A program made the translations under genes and the position numbers. This document shows positions 50,990 through 59,688 of a stretch of 64,000 nt of DNA, piece after piece. The notes under the pieces were generated by a model, which searched no databases, was not told the origin of the DNA, and saw only the letters and a list, made by a program, of their open reading frames with translations. The DNA is from Algivirga pacifica (GTDB lineage: Bacteria; Bacteroidota; Bacteroidia; Cytophagales; Flammeovirgaceae): the NCBI RefSeq assembly GCF_039543525.1, contig NZ_BAABJX010000048.1, positions 1 through 64,000 on the forward strand, read 5' to 3'. How positions within the stretch are numbered: position 1 is the first letter of the stretch; the number at the start of each line of letters is the position of its first letter.

Positions 50990-52354
50990 TTATCGTTTCA
51001 ATAAACGAGATTTCAATCCACCTTTTCCACCTTTGGCAGCTTTACTACCTCCAGTACCACCACCTGTCATGCGGTTAATTTTCTTCATCGTCTTACGCAT
51101 CTCATTGAACTGCTTCAAAAGGTTGTTTACTTGCTGAACAGACGTTCCTGAACCATTAGCAATTCTTTTCTTACGACGGTTGTCGATAATTTCAGGAGCC
51201 GTACGTTCCTGAGGAGTCATAGAGTAAATAATTGCCTCTACTGGCTTAAAGGCATTCTCATCGATCTCTGTATCTTTCACCATCTTGTTCATACCAGGAA
51301 CCATAGAAATCAGGTCTTTCAAATCACCCATTTTCTTGATATGCTGGATCTGAGATAGCAAGTCATTCAGGTCAAACTGATTCTTACGAAGTTTCTTGTT
51401 CAGACGCTGTGCTTCCTGCTCGTCGAATGCCTGTTGTGCCTTTTCTACCAAGGTCACTACGTCACCCATACCAAGGATACGCTGAGCCATACGATCTGGG
51501 TGGAATTCCTCCAGCGTATTTTCCAGTTTCTCCCCAAGGGAAATAAACTTGATTGGCTTCTCTACCACACGACGAATCGACAGGGCAGCACCACCACGCG
51601 TATCACCATCCAACTTTGTCAGTACAACACCATCAAAGTTTAGACGCTCATTAAAAGTCTTTGCCGTATTCACCGCATCCTGACCTGTCATAGAGTCTAC
51701 AACGAACAAGGTCTCTGAAGGCTCGATCGTTTGCTTAACCGCTTCGATCTCCTTCATCATTTGCTCGTCAACAGCCAAACGACCCGCTGTATCGACGATC
51801 ACCATGCTCTTCCCTGTTTTCTTAGCATGTGCAATCGCATTCTGAGCAATCTCTACCGGATTCTTATTTTCTCTCTCGGTATATACTTCTACGCCTGTTT
51901 GCTCTCCCAGTGTCTCCAACTGGTCAATAGCGGCAGGACGATAAACGTCACAGGCTACTAGCAATACTTGCTTACCTTGCTTCTTAAGTCGAAGACCTAA
52001 CTTACCTGTAAAAGTGGTTTTACCAGAACCTTGCAAACCAGCGATCAACACCACAGCAGGCGTTCCTGTTGGACGGAAAGGAGTCATCTCTCCTCCCATT
52101 AGATCTGTCAGCTTGTCGCTAACAATCTTAGTGAACATTTGGCCTGGAGAAACGGCAGTCAATACATTAGATCCTAACGCTTCCTCACGAATCTCGTTCG
52201 TAATTTGCTTAGCGATCTTAAAGTTTACGTCGGCATCCAATAATGCCTTTCTGATTTCCTTAACCGTTGTAGCAACGTTGATTTCACTAATTCGACCTTC
52301 ACCCTTCAGGTTCTTGACGGCACGGTCCAGCTTATCACTTAAATTATCAAACAT
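50990..52354 (-). CDS. ffh: Signal recognition particle protein Ffh
   Basis: 454 residues. The N-terminal helical bundle is followed by the G domain with GLQGSGKTT (G1), VACDVYRPAA, DTAGRLAVDE (G3), and TKLDGDTRGG (G4). The methionine-rich M domain (GTSVQQVNNLLKQFNEM, then KKINRMTGG) is at the C-terminus, ending in a Gly/Lys tail. Ffh binds 4.5S RNA and signal sequences for co-translational targeting. No 4.5S RNA gene was recognised nearby. Single gene. Confidence 0.95.
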   Translation of the reverse strand: MFDNLSDKLDRAVKNLKGEGRISEINVATTVKEIRKALLDADVNFKIAKQITNEIREEALGSNVLTAVSPGQMFTKIVSDKLTDLMGGEMTPFRPTGTPAVVLIAGLQGSGKTTFTGKLGLRLKKQGKQVLLVACDVYRPAAIDQLETLGEQTGVEVYTERENKNPVEIAQNAIAHAKKTGKSMVIVDTAGRLAVDEQMMKEIEAVKQTIEPSETLFVVDSMTGQDAVNTAKTFNERLNFDGVVLTKLDGDTRGGAALSIRRVVEKPIKFISLGEKLENTLEEFHPDRMAQRILGMGDVVTLVEKAQQAFDEQEAQRLNKKLRKNQFDLNDLLSQIQHIKKMGDLKDLISMVPGMNKMVKDTEIDENAFKPVEAIIYSMTPQERTAPEIIDNRRKKRIANGSGTSVQQVNNLLKQFNEMRKTMKKINRMTGGGTGGSKAAKGGKGGLKSRLLKR

Positions 52355-52611
52355 ATATGTTGTGACTAAATAATTAGATAATTGACTAATTAACTTTGAG
52401 AATATCTTTGGGATTCCCCTCCGTATTTTACCAATATTCAGGAGAAATAAAAGATTTCAACCCTAACTATTGATAAAATGCTACTCTAACGGGTAAAATT
52501 ATCATGAATAAAAGAGAATTCCAATTAAATAAAGCCACTTCCACCCATCTAAATAAGAAGAAAAGTTAAATTAGTCTTCCAATAATCCAATTGCACCCTT
52601 ATTTTAGTCCT

Positions 52612-53592
52612 ATGAAACTCGACAAATTTATACTACTCTTACTACTGATGATTGTCTTGGGATACTTTCTTCCCGAGATAGGCACTTACCTTCCATTAGA
52701 CAGCATTAGTACCTATGGCATTGCTGGTATTTTCTTTTTTTATGGCCTCAAACTTTCTCCTTCTCAGCTTAAGGTCGGTTTAAGTAACTGGAAGCTGCAT
52801 CTATTGGTACAGACCACAACCTTCTTACTTTTCCCAATACTGGTGCTTCTGTTGTATCCCTGGATGAAAACAGAGGAGTACTTTCCTTATTGGACGGCCT
52901 TGTTCTATCTAGCGGCCTTACCTTCCACGGTTTCTTCTTCGGTAGTAATGGTTTCTATCGCCAAGGGAAATGTCCCTGGTGCTATTTTCAACGCCAGTAT
53001 CTCCGGGCTTATTGGTATGATTGCGACACCACTTTGGATGGCGTTATTTTTAAGTGGAAGTCATGGGGATATGGCCTTTGGAACTATATTCCTAAAGCTC
53101 TTTTTACAGGTACTGTTTCCTGTTTTATTGGGATTGGGGCTTCATCGTTATGGCAAAATGTGGGCTGAAAAGTATAAGAATGCCTTAAGGCGTTTTGACA
53201 AGGGGATTATTCTAATGATCGTCTACAATAGTTTTAGACGTTCTTTTTCGGAGGGGTTATTTCAGGATATTCCATGGAGTACACTACTTTCTCTGGGAGG
53301 TACTGTCATTATACTCTTCTTCTTGGTGATGGGTATCAGCAAATGGTTCAGTCAGCGACTTGGTTTTAGCTTGAGTGACCAGATCACAGCACAATTCTGT
53401 GGCTCTAAAAAGTCTTTGGTACATGGAACGGTCTTCTCCAATGTCCTTTTTACAGGAATGCCTTATGCCGGACTCTACCTTGTTCCCATTATGCTCTACC
53501 ATGCTTTCCAGTTGTTTTATGTCAGCTTACTCGCAGAAAAGTATGGACAAAAAAATAGTGGGAAAGAAGTCTCTTCTCCCACAAAGCCGTAA
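52612..53592 (+). CDS. Bile-acid:sodium-symporter-like (SBF/YfeH) transporter
   Basis: 326 residues from the ATG at 52612 (an upstream TTG gives a non-hydrophobic leader). Nine to ten membrane helices are visible. Family blocks: FFFYGLKLSPSQL, LAALPSTVSSSVVMVSIAKGNV near residue 105, and a second half with AQFCGSKKSLVHG. This matches the SBF-like (DUF4137) group related to E. coli YfeH. Substrate unknown. Single gene; a GC-rich hairpin follows. Confidence 0.85.
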   Translation: MKLDKFILLLLLMIVLGYFLPEIGTYLPLDSISTYGIAGIFFFYGLKLSPSQLKVGLSNWKLHLLVQTTTFLLFPILVLLLYPWMKTEEYFPYWTALFYLAALPSTVSSSVVMVSIAKGNVPGAIFNASISGLIGMIATPLWMALFLSGSHGDMAFGTIFLKLFLQVLFPVLLGLGLHRYGKMWAEKYKNALRRFDKGIILMIVYNSFRRSFSEGLFQDIPWSTLLSLGGTVIILFFLVMGISKWFSQRLGFSLSDQITAQFCGSKKSLVHGTVFSNVLFTGMPYAGLYLVPIMLYHAFQLFYVSLLAEKYGQKNSGKEVSSPTKP

Positions 53593-53648
53593 GTGGTATA
53601 TACAGTGGCTGCTCATAAAACAAGCGTGTAACTATACTACATTCATGA

Positions 53649-53669
53649 ACCCTTGCGTGACGCAAGGGT
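53649..53669. terminator. Hairpin between convergent genes
   Basis: ACCCTTGCG-TGA-CGCAAGGGT, a 9-bp perfect stem between the transporter and the small leftward gene. No long T-run, so termination is inferred from position. Confidence 0.5.
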
Positions 53670-53683
53670 CTACAATATCCCTC

Positions 53684-53908
53684 TTACATAAACAAAACAC
53701 TCTCGTATACCTTTCTTTCTGACACCTCATCCAATATCCCCAGTTCTCGCATCTCTTTCAATTTATGATAGATAATCTCAATCTCGGAATCAGTTACTTT
53801 ATACTCTCCCCTTCTTCCATAAAGCGCTTTGGCTGTTAACTTAATACCTTCAAAAGCAACCCACTTTTTCCAGTCACTACTAAACATTGTATTCGACGAC
53901 ATATCCAT
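53684..53908 (-). CDS. Small protein, uncharacterised
   Basis: 74 residues. Charged and helical, with WKKWVAFEGIKLTAKALYGRR early and YHKLKEMRELGILDEVSER late. The latter looks like a winged-helix or helix-turn-helix fragment, though nothing is certain. No signal peptide. ATG start; a methionine at residue 8 is the alternative. Not recognised. Confidence 0.5.
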   Translation of the reverse strand: MDMSSNTMFSSDWKKWVAFEGIKLTAKALYGRRGEYKVTDSEIEIIYHKLKEMRELGILDEVSERKVYESVLFM

Positions 53909-54123
53909 TCTAGTTTATTGCAGTTAGCTTAAATAATTATAGGATTTTATAAATAATTCCTAATATATTAATTGAATTAATGCTAAAATGCAAATAGAAA
54001 CCCTGTGAAATCTTATTGAAATAACTGAAAAGCAGGACTTTTCCATAATTCAATATCGCTAGTTACAGGGATGTTTGTATTTTCAGCTTTTCAACATTGG
54101 ACATACCTAAGAAGTTCCTTAAA

Positions 54124-54270
54124 AAGTTGAATCGTTGAATTGTTGAATTTCATCTCCGATGAGTTGAATCGAGTTGAACTGTTGATTGAATGAATGTTAT
54201 TAAATATTTCAACCAACAGTTCAACTCGATTCAACGAGCAAAGCTTAATTCAACGATTCAACGATTCAAC
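54124..54270. repeat. Mini-hairpin palindromic element, GTTGAAT spacer type
   Basis: Outer arms GTTGAATCGTTGAATTGTTG and its near-complement at 54247-54270; inner arms AATCGAGTTGAACTGTTG pair with CAACAGTTCAACTCGATT. Left module CATC-TCC-GATG (54151-54161; GGA loop on the other strand); right module GAGC-AAA-GCTT (54236-54246), a decayed GAGC-GAA-GCTC. It ends next to the stop of the CBM9-like gene. The rest of the 369-base gap 53909-54277 shows nothing. Confidence 0.85.
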
Positions 54271-54277
54271 AACTGTG

Positions 54278-54925
54278 TTAATTCAAGATTACTTCCCCAA
54301 AGAACTGGGGCTGATGAAAAGATGGTTTGGAGGTATTAATAGGACTCCAGCTTAAATAGTGAGAGGGAGTCAAGGCATCTCCACATTTGTAAAAATTAGC
54401 CTTCAATAGTTCACCTTGTTTTAGCTCTTCCTTTTGAATCAACCAAGACGGAATAAAAATGGTAAGATCCCAACGACCTCCCGCTTGATTATCTATAGTC
54501 TTTCCTTTGGGTAAAGAGGACAACGTTTCAATAAATGACAGCTCTTGCTCTGTAAAACGTGCTTTTTCATCACGAAGCTTCTTTCCTGCCAGGATATTGC
54601 CAATACAATTGAACTCAAAGTTATAATACTCCTCATTTCCTAAAGGAGAAATAAACATCTCCACACAACTATCCTTATAGACTGGTTCATTATAGGATGT
54701 ATGGACTGCTTTAATATGCTTTTCTTCTACACGATAGTACAGGTATAGCCCTTCCTTACTCCAAGCAATTTGGAAACTCACAAGGGGAGCGTAGGGAAAG
54801 TCCTTTCGCCAATTGACTTCCGAAATAGAATGGAATGTCTCTTGAGTAGAAAGGTAACTTTTTACAGCTTCAAGGGTAGAGTACGCTTCTGGTAATTGAT
54901 TTGCCACTAGTTTTTTCATGCTCAT
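54278..54925 (-). CDS. CBM9-like carbohydrate-binding-type protein
   Basis: 215 residues. The order of strands fits the family-9-like carbohydrate-binding module: VSFQIAWSKEGLYLYYRVEEKHI, then YKDSCVEMFISP and YYNFEFNCIGNIL, then WDLTIFIPSWLI and a final HYLSWSPI. Proteins made only of this domain are common in Bacteroidota. No signal peptide, so it may be cytosolic. Role unknown. Confidence 0.8.
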   Translation of the reverse strand: MSMKKLVANQLPEAYSTLEAVKSYLSTQETFHSISEVNWRKDFPYAPLVSFQIAWSKEGLYLYYRVEEKHIKAVHTSYNEPVYKDSCVEMFISPLGNEEYYNFEFNCIGNILAGKKLRDEKARFTEQELSFIETLSSLPKGKTIDNQAGGRWDLTIFIPSWLIQKEELKQGELLKANFYKCGDALTPSHYLSWSPINTSKPSFHQPQFFGEVILN

Positions 54926-55076
54926 CGTTAATTGGTCTACTTCCTAGTCGATTCTTAAAAATTATATTTACCTTCAATAAGGATATAACCTTTCCTCACA
55001 AATAACGTCTTTATGTATTAAATATTCCAGATATAATACAATAATATTCCAGACATAACACGCAATAGAAATCATT

Positions 55077-56063
55077 ATGAATGACAAACCCGTTAAAACA
55101 AAAGTTATCTTCAAAGATATTCCTTCTGCTGCCTGGGAGCACCCTGCAGACAGGGCTGCCTTACAAGCATTGAAAAAAATCCCAGGGCTTGATACCTTGA
55201 TACAAACCCTAATGGGTAAAACAACCGAGCAATCGCTGCGTTTTTCTACATTAGCCTCCGCTGTTAGAGTTAATGAGCGACAGTTTACTCATCTACATAA
55301 ACTCTATGTGGAGTGTTGTGAGATTTTGGACGTACAACAACGTCCTGAGTTATTTGTTTCTCAGAGCCCTATTCTCAATGCCGGTGCTGTAGGTGTGGAT
55401 AACCCTTTTATCACCCTTAACTCCAGCATCATCAGTACAATGAGTGATGAAGAGATCAAAGCTATTATAGGTCACGAGCTAGGACATATCATCAGTGGAC
55501 ATGTATTATACAAGACACTTTTGGTATTATTGGTTAATTTCTCTACGATGTTAAGTAGTATTCCATTGAGTGCCGTGGCTGTCAAAGCTATTATTGCCGC
55601 CCTAATGGAATGGGATAGAAAAAGCGAATTGAGTGCTGATCGTGCAGGCTTATTGGTCGTGCAAAATCCTGAAGTATCCATCAATCTGCTTATGAAATTT
55701 GCCGGAGGAAATCATTTAGACCAAATGAATCTGGGAGAGTTCATTAAGCAAGCAGAGGAATACGAAAATGCAAATAGCGTTGGAGATACTATGCATAAGT
55801 TTATGAATACGGTATGGAAAACGCATCCATTCCCTGTATCTCGTCTCAATGAGCTTTTGAAATGGGTACAGAAAGGAGAGTATGACGCTTTATTGAGAGG
55901 AGACTATGCCCATGCCAGCAGTGAAGAATGGAAGGATGCTGCAGGAAAAGCAGCCGAAGGCTACAAAGAAGATATCAAAAAAGTAACTGACCCCATTGTA
56001 GGACAAGCCCAGGAAACTTTTGGTAAGGCCAAAGACTTCTTAGGAGACTTTTTGAAAAAATGA
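55077..56063 (+). CDS. M48-family metalloprotease
   Basis: 328 residues. The zinc site is H133-E134-x-x-H137 in GHELGH, with the third ligand E184 in SELSADRAG. One or two hydrophobic segments lie between (LYKTLLVLLVNFSTML and AVAVKAIIAALM). The HPFPVSRLNELLKW block is typical of the group. The C-terminal 60 residues are a charged helical region (AAEGYKEDIKKVTDP). Likely membrane-associated peptidase in quality control. Single gene; palindromic terminator follows. Confidence 0.87.
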   Translation: MNDKPVKTKVIFKDIPSAAWEHPADRAALQALKKIPGLDTLIQTLMGKTTEQSLRFSTLASAVRVNERQFTHLHKLYVECCEILDVQQRPELFVSQSPILNAGAVGVDNPFITLNSSIISTMSDEEIKAIIGHELGHIISGHVLYKTLLVLLVNFSTMLSSIPLSAVAVKAIIAALMEWDRKSELSADRAGLLVVQNPEVSINLLMKFAGGNHLDQMNLGEFIKQAEEYENANSVGDTMHKFMNTVWKTHPFPVSRLNELLKWVQKGEYDALLRGDYAHASSEEWKDAAGKAAEGYKEDIKKVTDPIVGQAQETFGKAKDFLGDFLKK

Positions 56064-56072
56064 GAAATGAAG

Positions 56073-56109
56073 AATGAAGAGTGAAGAATAAAATTCTTCA
56101 CTCTTCATT
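56073..56109. terminator. Bidirectional terminator
   Basis: 17-bp perfect stem AATGAAGAGTGAAGAAT / ATTCTTCACTCTTCATT with an AAA loop, between the convergent M48 and pyruvate carboxylase genes. Confidence 0.85.
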
Positions 56110-56114
56110 AAAAA

Positions 56115-59100
56115 TTAATTGACCAGTCGGATTACTAAATCATCCTGCTCCACCAAAGTCCCTGCCTTAAGGATAATAGAAGCTACTTTTCCTGAAGTAA
56201 TCGACGTTACCGTCGATTCCATTTTCATGGCTTCAATCACAAACAAAGGCGTATTTTCAGTCACCTCTTGTCCTTCTTTCACCAATACTTCTGCTATCTT
56301 CCCTTGCAAAGGAGAACCCACTTCCAATTCATTACTATGATCAGCTTTTGCATGGTTGACTTTAGTAGTGGAAGCATTTTTATCCTTCACCCATACCTGT
56401 CGGTTTTTACCGTTCAACGTAAAGGCTACCTGTCTTAAACCATCCTCATTAGGGTCTGTCACATAAATCAACTTAATCAGAATGGTCTTACCCTTTTTCA
56501 GCTCGAACTGTATTTCCTGCCCTGGTTGCATCCCATAGAAGAACGTAGTGGTGGGAAGGAAAGACAAGTCCCCAAATAGGTCCAGATGACTCTTATAGTC
56601 AGTAAATACCTTAGGATATAGTTGAAATGACAAGAAATCCAGAAAATCAAAATGCTCACCAAACGTTGCCTGAAACTCTTTGAACTCACTGTCAAAATCA
56701 ATAGGTGTCAGATGTCTGTTCGGACGATCCGTAAAAGGTATTTCCCCTTTTAGAATCATTTCTTGTAGTTCCTTTGGAAAGCCTCCATGCGGTTGTCCCA
56801 ACTCTCCTCGGAACAAACTCTTCACAGAGTCCGGGAAAGAAAGGTTATTTCCTGTGGTTACAATATCATTTTCCGATAACTGATTGGAGGTCATAAACAT
56901 CGCAAAATCCCCTACCACTTTGGAGCTTGGCGTTACCTTAACAATATCTCCAAACAGCTGATTCGCTACGGCATAGTTCTTCTTGATTGTATCAAATTGC
57001 TCTTCCAACCCTAAGCCTCTCGCCTGTGGACGAAGATTAGAGTACTGTCCGCCCGGAATCTCATGCTCATACACTTCCGCTGAGCCACTCTTCATCTCCG
57101 ACTCAAATGGATAGTAATACTCCCGAACATCCTCCCAATAATTAGAGAAGGCATTCAGGGATTTCAGGTTCACGGCCCTTTCCCTAGGTTGTCCCTGCAT
57201 AAAGGCGGCCACTGAATTGAAGTTTGGTTGGGATGTCAATCCTGACATAGCCCCCAAAGCTACATCAATCACATCCACCCCTGCCTCAATCGCCTTCAGA
57301 TAGGTGGCTGATTGAATAGAAGCGGTATCATGGGTATGCAAATGAATTGGGATGTCAATTACTTTTTTCAGCTCTGTAATCAGCTCCGTTGCCGCATAAG
57401 GCTTAAGTAGCCCGGCCATATCCTTGATGGCCAACATATGTGCCCCCTCATCTTCCAATTGTCTTGCCAGGTCCAGATAATACTGTAAAGTATATTTTTG
57501 ATTATCTGGGTTACTGATATCTCCGGTATAACAGATGGCTGCCTCAGCAATACCTCCCGTTCGTTCCCTAACTGTGCGGATACTGACCTTCATGGCTTCT
57601 ATCCAGTTTAGAGAATCAAAGATACGGAAGACATCAATACCTGATTCCCAAGACTTCTCTATAAACTTCTCAATAAGGTTATCTGGATAAGCTTTATACC
57701 CTACCCCATTGGAGCCTCTAAAGAGCATTTGGAAAAGAATATTCGGAACTGCCTTTCGCAATTCTTTTAATCTGTCCCATGGATTTTCTTTCAAAAAACG
57801 AAGGCATACATCAAAGGTAGCCCCTCCCCATACTTCCATAGAGAAAACTTCCGGATGGTTTCTCGCAAAACTCTCCGCTACGGCCAACATATCCTTGGTT
57901 CGTACTCTGGTTGCAAGAAGCGACTGATGTCCATCCCTAAACGTGGTATCTGTATAATGAATTTTAGGGTCATCCTTGATCATTTGCACGAAACGTTCCG
58001 GCCCCATCTCCAATAACTGATCCCTCGTTCCTTTCGCAATCGGTTGCGAAGTGTCAAACAAAGGAACTTTTGGTGTGCGGAATATCTTAGAGGAATCTAC
58101 ATATTTCACATCAGGGTTACCATTGACAATCACATCAGCAATGTACTTCAAGGTATTTGTTGCGCTATCAAAGATTCTCGGGATTTTAAAGAGTTCCAGA
58201 TGTTGCTCAATAAACTTCACGGTAGCTTCTCCCTTGACAAAAGTCTCATGGGCAATCACATTTTGCAAGAAGCCGATATTCGTTTTTACTCCCCTTACCC
58301 TAAACTCTTTCAGGGTACGCATCATGCGTTTACTGGCTTTCTCCAATGTTTCTCCTCGGGCAGAAATCTTCACCAACATAGAATCAAAGAAAGGAGAGAT
58401 CTTGGCTCCCGGATAGATATTTCCTTCATCCAAACGGATCCCATACCCACCTGCATTACGGTACTCATGCACACGTCCAAAGTCTGGCTTAAAGTTCGCT
58501 TCAGGGTCTTCCGTCGTAATACGACATTGCAATGCTACACCATTACAAGGGATCGCCTCCTGTACAGGAATCCCCACAGTCTCCTCATGAAGTCTCTCTC
58601 CTCTTGCAATTAGAATCTGAGATTTCACAATATCCACCCCGGTGATTTCTTCCGTAATCGTATGCTCTACCTGTACCCTTGGGTTGACCTCAATAAAGTA
58701 GATATTCTCCTCTTCATCTACCAGAAACTCTACGGTACCTGCATTGTAATAATTAACCTGTTTACAAATCGACAGCGCATAGTCATAAAGCTTTTGTCGG
58801 GTCGATTGGGAAAGTGTGGTTGCAGGTGCCACCTCCACTACTTTCTGAAAGCGACGCTGTACCGAGCAATCACGCTCATAAAGGTGAACCATATCTCCGT
58901 GCTTATCGGCCAGGATCTGCACCTCAATATGCTTAGGACGCTCAATAAACTTCTCCATAAAAATGGTCGCATCGCCAAATGCCTTAGCGGCTTCCCCACT
59001 CGCTTCCTTCAATGCCTGTAGCAAGCTCTTCTCATCACGGATCACTCGCATACCTCTACCTCCTCCACCAGCAGCCGCCTTTAGGATTACCGGATACCCA

Positions 59101-59555
59101 ATACGCTGGGCTTCAGCAGCAGCTACTTCCTCTGATAGATCTACTTTACTATCCTCAATCACAGGAACCTTAGCGAGACGAGCCACTTTTTTCGCAGCAA
59201 TTTTATCTCCCAGATTATCCATACTCTCCGCAGAAGGTCCTACAAACGTGATTCCTTCTTCCTCGCATCGACGTACAAAAGTGACATTCTCCGAAAGAAA
59301 TCCATATCCTGGATGGATGGCATCTACTCCCTCCCTTTTGGCCAGTGCAATAATGGTCTCAATATCCAAATAAGGTTTTAGTGCCTCTTCCTCCCCACCA
59401 ACCTCATAGGCCTCATCTGCCTTGAAACGGTGTACTGAGTAGCGGTCTTCATGCGTGTAAATGGCTACCGTACGGATTCCCAGCTCTGTTGCCGCCCGCA
59501 TAATACGGATAGCAATCTCGCCACGGTTAGCCACCAATAGTTTTTTAAATTGCAT
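56115..59555 (-). CDS. pyc: Pyruvate carboxylase, single chain
   Basis: 1146 residues, full length. Biotin carboxylase domain at about 1-450 (KLLVANRGEIAIRI, KAAAGGGGRGM, FIEVNPRVQVEHT). The carboxyltransferase domain at about 530-800 has TTFRDGHQSLLATR, IAEAAICYTGD and HLHTHDTA. Then the conserved PYC tail and a biotinyl domain whose EAMKMES puts the biotin lysine at K1111. It makes oxaloacetate for the TCA cycle and gluconeogenesis. Single gene with a heptad palindrome upstream. Confidence 0.95.
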   Translation of the reverse strand: MQFKKLLVANRGEIAIRIMRAATELGIRTVAIYTHEDRYSVHRFKADEAYEVGGEEEALKPYLDIETIIALAKREGVDAIHPGYGFLSENVTFVRRCEEEGITFVGPSAESMDNLGDKIAAKKVARLAKVPVIEDSKVDLSEEVAAAEAQRIGYPVILKAAAGGGGRGMRVIRDEKSLLQALKEASGEAAKAFGDATIFMEKFIERPKHIEVQILADKHGDMVHLYERDCSVQRRFQKVVEVAPATTLSQSTRQKLYDYALSICKQVNYYNAGTVEFLVDEEENIYFIEVNPRVQVEHTITEEITGVDIVKSQILIARGERLHEETVGIPVQEAIPCNGVALQCRITTEDPEANFKPDFGRVHEYRNAGGYGIRLDEGNIYPGAKISPFFDSMLVKISARGETLEKASKRMMRTLKEFRVRGVKTNIGFLQNVIAHETFVKGEATVKFIEQHLELFKIPRIFDSATNTLKYIADVIVNGNPDVKYVDSSKIFRTPKVPLFDTSQPIAKGTRDQLLEMGPERFVQMIKDDPKIHYTDTTFRDGHQSLLATRVRTKDMLAVAESFARNHPEVFSMEVWGGATFDVCLRFLKENPWDRLKELRKAVPNILFQMLFRGSNGVGYKAYPDNLIEKFIEKSWESGIDVFRIFDSLNWIEAMKVSIRTVRERTGGIAEAAICYTGDISNPDNQKYTLQYYLDLARQLEDEGAHMLAIKDMAGLLKPYAATELITELKKVIDIPIHLHTHDTASIQSATYLKAIEAGVDVIDVALGAMSGLTSQPNFNSVAAFMQGQPRERAVNLKSLNAFSNYWEDVREYYYPFESEMKSGSAEVYEHEIPGGQYSNLRPQARGLGLEEQFDTIKKNYAVANQLFGDIVKVTPSSKVVGDFAMFMTSNQLSENDIVTTGNNLSFPDSVKSLFRGELGQPHGGFPKELQEMILKGEIPFTDRPNRHLTPIDFDSEFKEFQATFGEHFDFLDFLSFQLYPKVFTDYKSHLDLFGDLSFLPTTTFFYGMQPGQEIQFELKKGKTILIKLIYVTDPNEDGLRQVAFTLNGKNRQVWVKDKNASTTKVNHAKADHSNELEVGSPLQGKIAEVLVKEGQEVTENTPLFVIEAMKMESTVTSITSGKVASIILKAGTLVEQDDLVIRLVN

Positions 59556-59570
59556 TGTGAATTGTGTTTA

Positions 59571-59685
59571 AGTTTATCAGTTGTAATTGGTTGTTGTTTA
59601 TTGCGTATCGCTTATTGTTTATCGGTTATCGCTTATCGTTTATAAATTATGAACAATAAGCGATAAACAATAACCGATAAACCCA
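59571..59685. repeat. Heptad-repeat palindrome
   Basis: Left arm of seven units (GTTTATT-GCGTATC-GCTTATT-GTTTATC-GGTTATC-GCTTATC-GTTTATA), a short spacer, then GAACAAT-AAGCGAT-AAACAAT-AACCGAT-AAAC. It lies between the TIR gene's stop and the pyruvate carboxylase start, within 4 bases of the TIR stop. Confidence 0.85.
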
Positions 59686-59688
59686 AGC

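Noticed and set aside
50990..52354. 4.5S RNA gene next to ffh
   Set aside because: Neither flank shows the conserved GGAA-tetraloop helix 8 pattern.
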